Assembly: GCA_036443405.1 (NCBI GenBank)
Contig: JAZFYD010000188.1
Location: forward strand, 1 to 29,252
Direction: 5' to 3'
Source of the DNA: JAZFYD01 sp036443405
GTDB lineage: Bacteria; Planctomycetota; PLA2
Length of the DNA stretch: 29,252 nucleotides
The stretch's first letter is position 1, and the number at the start of each line of letters is the position of its first letter. The notes under the pieces are model-generated. The model was not told the DNA's origin. It made no database searches and saw only the letters and a list, made by a program, of their open reading frames with translations. This document shows, in pieces, positions 17,063-26,300 of this stretch. The translations under genes were made by a program, and so were the position numbers.

Positions 17063-17066
<4 letters not shown>
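16512..17066 (+). CDS. nuoI: NADH-quinone oxidoreductase subunit I (two [4Fe-4S])
   Basis: This is a ferredoxin-like connecting subunit carrying clusters N6a and N6b. ATG 16512 lies 4 bp after nuoH and gives 184 residues; an in-frame upstream start at 16497 would overlap nuoH and is not needed. Two classical motifs are intact: CVACQICEFVCP (Cys82, 85, 88, 92) and CIYCGYCEEACP (Cys129, 132, 135, 139). The amphipathic N-terminus is consistent with membrane contact. The stop overlaps the nuoJ start as GTGA. Confidence 0.97.
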
Positions 17067-17556
<490 letters not shown>

Positions 17557-17560
<4 letters not shown>

Positions 17561-17856
17561 CCGTCGGACACGTCATTGTGGTCGCGGGCATCCTCTTCAC
17601 GATCGGGATGATGGGCGTGCTTGCGCGCCGCAACATCCTCGTCGTGCTGTTGAGCGTCGAGTTGATGCTGAACGCGACCGCGCTCGCGTTTTGCGGCTTC
17701 TCGCGCCTGGTCGGCAACTTCGACGGCCAGATCATGGTCTTTTTCATCATCGCCGTCGCTGCGGCCGAGGTGGCAGTGGGGCTCGCGATGGTGATCGCGC
17801 TCTTCCGATTGCGGCTCACGGTCAACGTCGACCGAGTGGATCTACTCAAGGGTTAG
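17557..17856 (+). CDS. nuoK: NADH-quinone oxidoreductase subunit K
   Basis: This is a small three-helix membrane subunit related to MrpC antiporter proteins. TTG 17557 overlaps the nuoJ stop as TTGA and gives 99 residues, the normal NuoK length, so TTG is the likely real start. The two conserved membrane glutamates are visible: Glu35 in LLSVELMLNA and Glu71 in AAAEVAVGLA. It ends 3 bp before nuoL. Confidence 0.95.
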
Positions 17857-17859
17857 GGC

Positions 17860-19746
17860 ATGGCGGTCTTTCTCGGCTGGCTCACACTCCTCGCCCCGCT
17901 CGGCGCCGCGGTCGCGCTGACGATTTCGCCGTCGCTGCGCAACAGCTCGCGCGGGCCGAAGGTCGCCATCGCGTCCGTGCTCGTTTCGTTTTTCACCGCG
18001 CTGATCTTCCTGATCGGCGGCGAGAGCATCGAGTACATCAGCCGCTGGAGTTGGATGGACCTCTCCACGAGCGACGGCGACGGGCTCTTGATCGAGCTCG
18101 GCATTCTCGTCGACCCGCTCTCGAAGATGATGCTGCTGGTCGTCGGCGGTGTCGGCTCCGCGATCTTCATCTACGCGCTCGGGTACATGAAGGGCGACAA
18201 GAGCATCGGGCGGTTCTACGCGAAGTTCGCGTTGTTCGTGTTCTCGATGCTGGGCATCGTCTTCGCGACCAACTTCCTGATGATTTTCATCTTCTGGGAA
18301 CTGGTCGGTGCGAGCTCGTACCTGCTGATCGGCTACTACTACGAAAAACCGAGCGCGTGCGAAGCGGCGAAGAAGGCGTTTCTGACGAACCGCGTCGCGG
18401 ACTTCGGCTTCCTGCTCGGGATCCTGATGATCTACGACCTCGCCGGGTCCTTCGACTTCGAGGCGATCGAGGCGGCTGTCGTCGGCAACAACCTCACGAG
18501 CACGAACCCCGCGCAGCTTGCGTTTGCGAGCTTCCTCATCTTCCTCGGCGCGGCCGGCAAGAGCGCGCAGATCCCCTTCCACGTCTGGCTGCCGGACGCG
18601 ATGGAGGGTCCGACGCCGGTCTCCGCGCTGATGCACGCGGCGACGATGGTCGCGGCGGGTGTCTACATGGTCATCCGCGTGTTCTTCTGCTTCGGCGGGG
18701 TCGGCAGCATTGACTGGGGCTGGGCGCCGGAGGTGATCGCGAACACGGGCGCGGTGACCGCGTTCCTGGCCGCGACCATCGCGATGGTGCAGCGCGACAT
18801 CAAGAAGGTGCTCGCGTACTCGACGCTCAGCCAGCTCGGCTACATGGTCATGGCGCTCGGCGTCGGGGCCTACGGTGTCGCGATGTTCCACCTCACGACG
18901 CACGCGTTCTTCAAGGGACTTCTGTTCCTGTGCGCCGGGTCGGTGATTCACGGCTGCCACCACGAGCAGGACATGTTCCAGATGGGCGGCCTGCGCAAGA
19001 AGATGCCGACGACGTTCTGGACGTTCACCGTCGGCATGCTTGCGCTGACGGGAATTCCGCCGCTCGCCGGGTTCTTCTCGAAGGATCTCGTGCTGGACGC
19101 GCTGCATGTGCGGCACTTCGGCGGGCTGCAGTTCGTCGCGACGGTGACGGCCGGCCTGACCGCGCTCTACATGGGCCGCTCCTGGTTCCTGACGTTCTTC
19201 GGGAAGTACCGCGGCCACGCCGAGGTGCACGAGTCACCCAAGGTGATGACGTTCCCGTTGATCTACCTGGCGATCTGCTCCGTGCTGATCGGCGCCGTCG
19301 GTTACTTCGGCGGGTTCCAGGAATACATGGGCGACCGCGCCGGCCGCGACATCGGTGTCCTGCACATCAACGCGAGCCTCGCGATCACGTCGGTGTTCGT
19401 GGCGCTTGTCGGCTATGGCATCGCGTACCTGTTCTTCGTCAAGAAGCCGGAGCTGGCGGACCGCGCCAAGGCGCGTTTTTCGTTCGTTCACCGCCTGCTC
19501 GACAACCGCTACTACATCGATGACTTCTATCTCTGGCTCGTGGGCTCGGTGCAGCAGTCGGCGGCGCAGTTCTGCCGGTTCATCGAGGAGCGGATCGTCG
19601 TGCGCGGGATGGTCGGCGGCACCGTGGCGGGGACGCGCTTCGCCGCTGACCGAACACGGCGTCTCCAGACCGGACGGGTCGTGTTCTATGCGTACCTTTT
19701 CCTCGCCGGCGTGACCCTCGCCGTCTGCGCCATGGTGTTGGCATGA
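17860..19746 (+). CDS. nuoL: NADH-quinone oxidoreductase subunit L
   Basis: This is the distal antiporter-like proton-pumping subunit, 628 residues and about sixteen helices. It ends in the long amphipathic lateral helix and anchor segment typical of NuoL. Signatures include FWELVGASSYLLIGYYYEKP, KKAFLTNRVADFGFLLGI, HVWLPDAMEGPTPVSALMHA and QRDIKKVLAYSTLSQLGYM, which carry the conserved Glu, Lys and His of the proton path. ATG 17860 is 3 bp after nuoK; the stop overlaps nuoM as ATGA. Confidence 0.97.
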   Translation: MAVFLGWLTLLAPLGAAVALTISPSLRNSSRGPKVAIASVLVSFFTALIFLIGGESIEYISRWSWMDLSTSDGDGLLIELGILVDPLSKMMLLVVGGVGSAIFIYALGYMKGDKSIGRFYAKFALFVFSMLGIVFATNFLMIFIFWELVGASSYLLIGYYYEKPSACEAAKKAFLTNRVADFGFLLGILMIYDLAGSFDFEAIEAAVVGNNLTSTNPAQLAFASFLIFLGAAGKSAQIPFHVWLPDAMEGPTPVSALMHAATMVAAGVYMVIRVFFCFGGVGSIDWGWAPEVIANTGAVTAFLAATIAMVQRDIKKVLAYSTLSQLGYMVMALGVGAYGVAMFHLTTHAFFKGLLFLCAGSVIHGCHHEQDMFQMGGLRKKMPTTFWTFTVGMLALTGIPPLAGFFSKDLVLDALHVRHFGGLQFVATVTAGLTALYMGRSWFLTFFGKYRGHAEVHESPKVMTFPLIYLAICSVLIGAVGYFGGFQEYMGDRAGRDIGVLHINASLAITSVFVALVGYGIAYLFFVKKPELADRAKARFSFVHRLLDNRYYIDDFYLWLVGSVQQSAAQFCRFIEERIVVRGMVGGTVAGTRFAADRTRRLQTGRVVFYAYLFLAGVTLAVCAMVLA

Positions 19747-21329
19747 CGATTCATCTGTTCAGCCTCGCGATCCTGTTGGTCCCGCTCGCGGCGACGATCC
19801 GGCTGTTTTTCGTCGATCCCAAACAGACGGCCCGGATTCACGGCATCGCAAAGCTCGCGACGTTCATCCCGCTCGTCGTCTCGTTCCTCATGTGGATGGG
19901 GTACGACACATCGGGCGAGAAGTACCAGTTCGTCACCGATATTCCGTGGGTCGAATCGATCGGCCTCGGGCTGCGCCTCGGCGCCGACGGCATCACGATC
20001 GCGATGCTGCTCCTGACCTCGCTCGTGATGTTCACGGGCGTGTACGTGAGCGGCTCGATCACCGATCGCGTCAAGGAGCACTACATCCTGCTCCTGGGCC
20101 TCGGTACCGGCGTTTTCGGCGTCTTCTTGTCGCTGGACCTCTTCTTCTTCTACTTCTTCTACGAACTCGCCGTCATCCCGATGTTCCTGCTGATCGGGGT
20201 GTGGGGCAGCCGTGCCGCGCAGTACTCCAAGGAGTACGCGACCACGAAGCTGACGCTGTATCTGACGGCCGGCGCCGTGTTCGCGCTCGTCGGACTGCTG
20301 GCGCTCTACTTCCAGGCGCCCGAAGGAGCCCGAACGTTCGACATCAGAAAGCTCGAAGCGATGGGGGTCGACACGGACTTCCAGCGCGTCTGGTTCCCGG
20401 TGATCTTCCTGGGCTTCGCCGCGATCATTCCGATGTGGCCGCTGCACAGCTGGTCGCCGATCGGTCACGCGGCGGCGCCGTCGGCCGTGTCGATGCTGCA
20501 CGCGGGCGTGCTGATGAAGCTCGGCGCATACGGCGTGCTGCGCATCGGTTACGGGCTCATGCCCGCCGGCGCGGACCACTGGATGGGTTGGGTCGCACTT
20601 TTGTGCGTCATGAACATCCTGTACGGCGGCATGGTCGCGATGGCGCAGCGCGACATGAAGTTCATCATCGGCTTCAGCTCGTCGAGCCACATGGGCTATG
20701 TCCTGTTGGGGCTCGCGACGCTCGGCGTGACCGGCGTGAGCGGCGCCGTCTTTCTGATGTTCGCGCACGGGATCATGACGGCCCTCGCCTTCGGTCTGAT
20801 CGGGTTTTTCTACGACCAGACCCACACGCGGGTTTTGGACGATCTCGGCGGGATGATCAAGCAGATGCCGTTCATCGGCACCTGTTTCGTCATCATGGCG
20901 ATGGCGTCGGCCGGGCTACCCGGGTTTGCGAACTTCGCGTCCGAGTTGCTCGTGATCGTCGGGAGCTGGAACGCCGAGTACACGCTCGCCGGCACCTCGA
21001 TCACGGTGCGCTATCTGCCGACGATCGCCGCGGTTTGGGGGCTCGTCGTCACCGGCGTCTATCTGCTGCGCGCGGTTCGGGACGCCTGGTTCGGCCCGCC
21101 CAACCCGCGGTGGGACGGTCTCAAGGACGCGGTCACCTTCAAACAGAAGATGCCGTTCGTCGTGCTGATTCTCGTGCTCACCTACACGGGTTGTTTCCCG
21201 GGGCGCCTGCTCGACACGATCGAAAGTGGCGTGCGCAACGTGATGGAGCGCGTGGAAGCCGCCGGTGCGGTCGATGCCGCCGAAGTATCCCCGGAGAGCG
21301 CGCCCGACGATGAAGGGGCAGCCAAATGA
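19743..21329 (+). CDS. nuoM: NADH-quinone oxidoreductase subunit M
   Basis: This is an antiporter-like proton-pumping subunit, 528 residues and about fourteen helices. The conserved helix-5 glutamate sits in FFFYFFYELAVIPMFLLIG. The helix-7/8 region reads MWPLHSWSPIGHAAAPSAVS followed by LHAGVLMKLGAYGVLR; it is a variant of the P-x-H-x-W-L-P-D-A-H form but keeps the key lysine. QRDMKFIIGFSSSSHMGYV is the helix-11 signature. The C-terminal tail is acidic. ATGA overlaps join it to nuoL and nuoN. Confidence 0.97.
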   Translation: MTIHLFSLAILLVPLAATIRLFFVDPKQTARIHGIAKLATFIPLVVSFLMWMGYDTSGEKYQFVTDIPWVESIGLGLRLGADGITIAMLLLTSLVMFTGVYVSGSITDRVKEHYILLLGLGTGVFGVFLSLDLFFFYFFYELAVIPMFLLIGVWGSRAAQYSKEYATTKLTLYLTAGAVFALVGLLALYFQAPEGARTFDIRKLEAMGVDTDFQRVWFPVIFLGFAAIIPMWPLHSWSPIGHAAAPSAVSMLHAGVLMKLGAYGVLRIGYGLMPAGADHWMGWVALLCVMNILYGGMVAMAQRDMKFIIGFSSSSHMGYVLLGLATLGVTGVSGAVFLMFAHGIMTALAFGLIGFFYDQTHTRVLDDLGGMIKQMPFIGTCFVIMAMASAGLPGFANFASELLVIVGSWNAEYTLAGTSITVRYLPTIAAVWGLVVTGVYLLRAVRDAWFGPPNPRWDGLKDAVTFKQKMPFVVLILVLTYTGCFPGRLLDTIESGVRNVMERVEAAGAVDAAEVSPESAPDDEGAAK

Positions 21330-22879
21330 TCGAAGCGATGAGCGCTTGGAACGTTGGGCTCGCGTTGCCCGAGTGGATCCTGACGGCGACGGCGCTGGTC
21401 GCGCTCTTTTATGACGCGCGTTCCCCCGCCGACGACAAGAAGGAATCCATCAAGTGGGTCTGGTTCGGCCTCTTGGCCGCGACCGCGTGCGTCGTCATCG
21501 AGTGGATGGGGATGAAGACGGGCGAGAAGGCCTGGGCGTTTCGCGGGCACTTCGGCTTCGACGCGTTCTCGGCGCTCCTGAAAACGCTCTTCGGGCTGAC
21601 CGCGATGATGGTCCTTTCGATTGCAGACCACTGGCTCAAACGGGTGGACCGCGGCCACGCCGAATTCCACCTGCTCACGATCTTCGCGACCCTCGGCATG
21701 TTCTTCGTCTGTTCGGTCGAGGACTTCGCCGGCCTGTTCGTTGCCCTTGAGCTGATCACGATCAGTTTCTTCTGTCTGACAGCGTTCAAACGCAACGACG
21801 AGCGCGCCATCGAGGCGGGCATCAAGTATGTGGTGCTCGGGGCGATCGCGTCGTCGTTCCTCCTGTTCGGGATCGCGTTCCTGTACGGCGCGACCGGAAG
21901 TCTGCGCCTGGATGCGCTGGGCGGGGTCGCCGAAGCGTTCGCCCACGGTGGCGAGGACGCGCCGCTTCTGAACTTCGGTTTGCTGCTCGTCATCATCGGA
22001 CTCGGATTCAAGATCGCGGCGGTCCCGTTCCAGGTCTGGACGCCGGACGTCTATGAAGGGGCCGCAACGCCCGTGACGGCGTTCTTGAGCATGGGCTCGA
22101 AGGCCGCGGGGGTGACGCTGCTCATGAAAGTCGCCCGGGCGTGCCTCGGGGACGGTGCGGCGGGCCTCGCGACGGCGGCTCCCTGGATCATCTTCATCGT
22201 GGTCATCGCCGCCGCGACGATCCTGTACGGCAGCCTCGGCGCGATGTTCCAGACCAACATCAAGCGGCTGCTGGGCTATAGTTCGATCGGCCACGCGGGC
22301 TACATCCTGATGGGTTTCGCGGCCTTCGATCAAGCCGGTTTCGCGGCGATCGTCTATTACCTGATGGCCTATCTCTTCACCGTGATCGCGGTCTTTGCCG
22401 TCGTGGTCATCGTGAACGGAGTCATCAGGAGCCACCGGATCGAGGACTACTCGGGCCTGGCCCGCCGATCGCCGCTGCTGGGCTTCGTGCTGACCTGCGG
22501 CCTGCTTTCACTGGCCGGCGTGCCGCCGTTCGCGGGTTTTTTCGGCAAATTCCTCGTCTTTCGGGCGCTCATCGCGAAGGCGGGTGCGCTTGGCGACATG
22601 GGCCCGGATTACGCCGCCGCGAGCGTTTCGACCTACACGCTCGCGTTCATCGGGGCTGCCGGGGTCGTGATCTCGCTGTACTACTACCTGATGGTCGTGA
22701 AGCGGATCTACATGGACGCGCCGCCGGAAGGTAGCGAGGAGCAGCCGATCGTGGCCCCGCAGCGCCTGAAGGGCCTGCTCTATGCCTGCTTGGCGGGGAT
22801 TTTCCTGCTGGGCATGGTGATGGGACCCTTCATGGCCCTGGCGGAGAGCGCTGCCGCCGCCCTCGTCGCGGTTCACTAG
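21326..22879 (+). CDS. nuoN: NADH-quinone oxidoreductase subunit N
   Basis: This is the antiporter-like pumping subunit nearest the quinone module, 517 residues and about fourteen helices. Signatures are the helix-5 acid region FVALELITISFFCLTAFKR, the segment PFQVWTPDVYEGAATPVTAF with the conserved lysine before it (GFKIAAVPFQ), and TNIKRLLGYSSIGHAGYILM. It is the last gene of the operon, overlapping nuoM by ATGA. No clear intrinsic terminator follows immediately. Confidence 0.97.
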   Translation: MIEAMSAWNVGLALPEWILTATALVALFYDARSPADDKKESIKWVWFGLLAATACVVIEWMGMKTGEKAWAFRGHFGFDAFSALLKTLFGLTAMMVLSIADHWLKRVDRGHAEFHLLTIFATLGMFFVCSVEDFAGLFVALELITISFFCLTAFKRNDERAIEAGIKYVVLGAIASSFLLFGIAFLYGATGSLRLDALGGVAEAFAHGGEDAPLLNFGLLLVIIGLGFKIAAVPFQVWTPDVYEGAATPVTAFLSMGSKAAGVTLLMKVARACLGDGAAGLATAAPWIIFIVVIAAATILYGSLGAMFQTNIKRLLGYSSIGHAGYILMGFAAFDQAGFAAIVYYLMAYLFTVIAVFAVVVIVNGVIRSHRIEDYSGLARRSPLLGFVLTCGLLSLAGVPPFAGFFGKFLVFRALIAKAGALGDMGPDYAAASVSTYTLAFIGAAGVVISLYYYLMVVKRIYMDAPPEGSEEQPIVAPQRLKGLLYACLAGIFLLGMVMGPFMALAESAAAALVAVH

Positions 22880-22986
22880 CACCCACCGCGGGCCGCGCTG
22901 GATCTGCTGCAATTTCCCTAAGTAGTTGCGGACAAGGGAGTTGTGGTGTGTGTCCCCGGGACCGGTTTGCTCACTTTCCCGGCACG

Positions 22987-23007
22987 GCGCTCGCGCTTCG
23001 CGAGCGC
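22987..23007. repeat. GC-rich perfect hairpin downstream of nuoN
   Basis: GCGCTCGCG-CTT-CGCGAGCGC is a 9-bp perfect stem with a 3-base loop, 107 bp after the nuoN stop. No T-run follows, so it is only a possible transcript end or RNA-stabilising structure. Confidence 0.5.
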
Positions 23008-23348
23008 GCCGAGATCGACGGCGCGCGTTCTCTGTTCAGCTTTTTGGACGTCTGGGCTTGCTGCCGCCAGATCCAGCGCCCCGGGGGCGTCGAATGGCCC
23101 GCGCTCGGAGGTCGTCACGTCCATCTTTTTTGACTCGTTCTCCCGGTTTCCGTCTGGATTCGAGAGGGACCAACCGACTACCATGCTGCGCGTAACTAGA
23201 TATCGGTTAATCTTATCGCGGTCATTCTCATTCGACCGGTTGGGCTCCGGGTCGGGAAAGAAGGGCGCAGACAGGCCGATTAACTGTGCCGTTGCATAGG
23301 CGGCATGGTTGACGACCTGGGGGTTTACTCGATCGAGAGAGAGTTTTT

Positions 23349-23353
23349 GGAGG
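23349..23353 (+). promoter_or_regulatory. Shine-Dalgarno GGAGG deciding the start at 23359
   Basis: GGAGG lies 5 bases before ATG 23359. It favours that start over the in-frame ATG at 23305, and only the shorter product begins directly with a signal peptide. Confidence 0.8.
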
Positions 23354-23358
23354 AACAG

Positions 23359-26300
23359 ATGCGAAGAACTGGGTGGAGTACCTGCGTCTTGGCGTGCGCG
23401 ATGATGGCCATCGTGCTCGTCCCTGGATGCACCGGAGAATCGGTCGACCCCGCATTGTCGAACCCTGACCTTCAGGCTGCGTCGATCTTTTTCTTGACGA
23501 CGACCGTGCCCGATGGCGGCGCCGGACAGCTTTATGACACCGTCATCTTTTTCGGTACGACCGGTCTCGCTCCGCTGCCCGATCGCTTCGAAGTCGATCA
23601 GGGTGTTTTGCCCGACGGAGTTCAACTCCTTCCGGAGATGGGCGGCAACGGCGAACCGACCGGTAACGCCGTCCTCGTCGGCTTCCCGCGTCGTGAAGGC
23701 AACTTCCTTTTCAAAGTTCGCGCGGTGACGACTTCGACGGATCCGGCGCTCGCGGCGACGCAGCCCTACGGGATCGAGGTGGACGACGGCCAGATTGCGA
23801 TCCTGACCCCGACCGCCGAAGAGGGCACCATCGACGTGGCGGTTCCGGCGTTCCCCGATGTCATCGACTTCGTGAACCCCGCGAACGCGCAGGCGTTCTT
23901 CAGCTTCAAGTTCCAGACGGCTGGCGGCTCGGGCATCAACCGGGTCAATGTCTACATGCCGCGTGAGCTCGAGCTGTCCTCGTTCGATGCGACCGCGACG
24001 AGTCCCACCGAGGACACGGACGAATCAGCCACGAGCAAAAGCAAGTACGAGGTCGACTTCAACGACGGCGGCTGGTTCACCTCCCCGGCGGGCGCGAGCG
24101 TCCAGGTCGGCGGATTCCAGTCACCGCGCGGGCCTGTCGGCACGGTCGATCCGCTTGACACCGATTGGTTCCAGGCAACAGTTGGCGCCGGACCCCCGCA
24201 GAACTCGCGTCGTTTCATCGGCGATATGGATCACTCTGTCGGCCCCAACGGCGCGGACACGCTGTTGATTCCCGGGCGCAGTCTGTTCTTCAGCGACTAC
24301 TTCGACTCGCGCTACATCGACACCCAGAAGCCCGATGTCCCCGGCACCGAACGCAGGAAGTACCCCTTCTCGTTGGATGAGTACGCCAACATGTTCTTCC
24401 TCAGTGAGACGAGCATCACATCGCTGCGCTACTACATCATCGTGGAAGCGATCGATACGAACGGCACCGATGGCGTTGCCTTTAGAGGCGACGATTTCAT
24501 CGACCGCAAGGCGTTCATCGTTCAGGTCAAGATCCCGGACATCCGGATCGACACGATCTTCCTGCCGGATGGCCAGGCGGGGTTGGACTACAACGAGTTT
24601 GTCGCCGCGAGTGGCGGCGTGGCGCCGCTGTTCTATGAGCTCGAGTACGCCGATGCGGTCGAGGACTTCGCGGTCACGATTGCCGGTGCGGGCGAACTCG
24701 ATATCGCATTCACCGGTCTGGGCATGGAGCGCACAACCGGCATGATTATCGGCGTTCCTCGGGTCTCGGCGTTCGATCACGCTGCTCCCCCCGATTCCCA
24801 TACGGAAGGACATCTCGTTGAGCTCTCCTTCCGCGTGTTCGCGGACGTCATGAACCCGGCGCAGGGCGGTGGACTGCCGTACGACGCTACGGCCAACCAG
24901 GGCGAGTACCAGGGCATCCACCCCGACTTCCCGGGCAAGGCGACCGAAGATAAGAACGGAATTCACCGGACCTACCAGGTCCGGTTTGAGCTTCCGACCG
25001 CTCCGATGGTCCTCAACACAGGACTTCCCCCGGGCCTTGACGGCACCGGTTATCCGGCGGGTACATTCATCGCGGGCGTCGGCGGCGTCCCCTTCCTCGT
25101 TCCCGACCCTGTCGGGTTCACGGGAATCTACCCCACGGGCAACGGGATCAGGCGCGCCTACGAGTGGTCCTCGACGTACGGTCAGGATGACTCGCCCGAT
25201 TTCGCGCCCACTCCGGATCCGGCAGCCCCTGGTCTGCCGAATTTCCTGACCCTGGACGGCGACAAGACGAGCGCCACGAACGGTCAGATCAGTGGCAACA
25301 CGATGGACCGTGGTTTCCACTCCATCGAGTTCACCCAGACGGATGTCTACAACGGAGAAGCTAGGTCTCCCTCGGTTGCTAACAACCAGGGGGGGAAGAC
25401 CACCCTCGTCCTGAGCGTCTCGCCCGACGACACCGTGTTTTTCCGCGGCGTGTACGCCTCCGAAGGCGGCGGTGGCCAGACCACCGGCCTCGAGGACGCG
25501 ACGAACCAGCAGAACAACGCCCGCAACGTGCCGATCGCGCTCGCGGGATCGATCTTCTCCATCCGCACCGGCGAGACGCCGGCCCTCTACTCGGGGATCG
25601 ACGCGCATGACTGGGACATCCTTCCCGTCATGCTGGCGCACGGTGGCGACTCGGTGCAGGCCGGCAAAGCCTACCCGTCGATCAACGGCTTCTGGCCGTC
25701 GGAGTCGGGTAAGGAAAACGACTTCAACTACAACACCGAATCACCGGCTTGGGGCCACCACCAGCAGGAGATGACCTGGATTCAGACGAATCTGGAGGAT
25801 CACAACCGCGTGTTCCTGTGGGCTCAGACAAACATCCAGAAATGGAACTCGAGCCAGACCAACGGTCCCGACTCGCATCGTTATCAGGAGTATCAGAGCA
25901 ACGGCGACCGAGGCATTCTCGTGGTGAACCCCGCGACGGGTGACTTCTGGGTGCCGGCGGTCTTGGATTACAGCGGTGATCACGGGCATCAGTTCGGCGC
26001 CGAAGGCGTCCTGAGCCATGACTCGAGCGGCCCCAGCCCCAGCACCGACGGCCTGACCTACGCCATCGTGGCGGGTAGCGGTAGCCGAATCACGGACAGC
26101 AGGAGCCTGCGTGACTACATGACCCAGGGACTCGGTGCCTACATCGAGTCGCACACACGGACGTCGAGTTCGCCCGTTTGGGCGTGGGCGACGCGCGCCT
26201 ACATGGGCCGCGGCGCGACCACGGTCGCGGCTTCGGCCGACGGCGTCTGGGGCGCCACCGTCATGCGTGGCGGAGACGGTCCGCGCCTGCTCTTGTGGCG

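Larger units (their letters stand above)
22880..23358. other. 479-bp intergenic region between nuoN and the large lipoprotein gene
   Basis: I see no convincing gene. Contents are a strong small hairpin at 22987-23007 and an AT-richer segment at about 23120-23230, including a T6 run. Just before the next gene is a Shine-Dalgarno. It probably holds the end of the nuo transcript and the promoter of the next gene, but no promoter close to consensus could be placed. Open frames here on both strands lack family features. Confidence 0.6.

Noticed and set aside
17842..19230. 462-codon open frame opposite nuoL
   Set aside because: Exact shadow of a strongly conserved membrane protein; His/Arg/Glu-rich with no family features.
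22943..23299. 118-codon plus-strand frame in the gap after nuoN
   Set aside because: No ribosome site, Ser/Arg-rich and without domain features; it runs through the hairpin and the AT-richer leader of the next gene.
24121..25641. 506-codon open frame on the minus strand inside the large lipoprotein gene
   Set aside because: Biased Arg/Val/Asp composition and no motif; the plus strand has a continuous gene with ribosome site and terminator.
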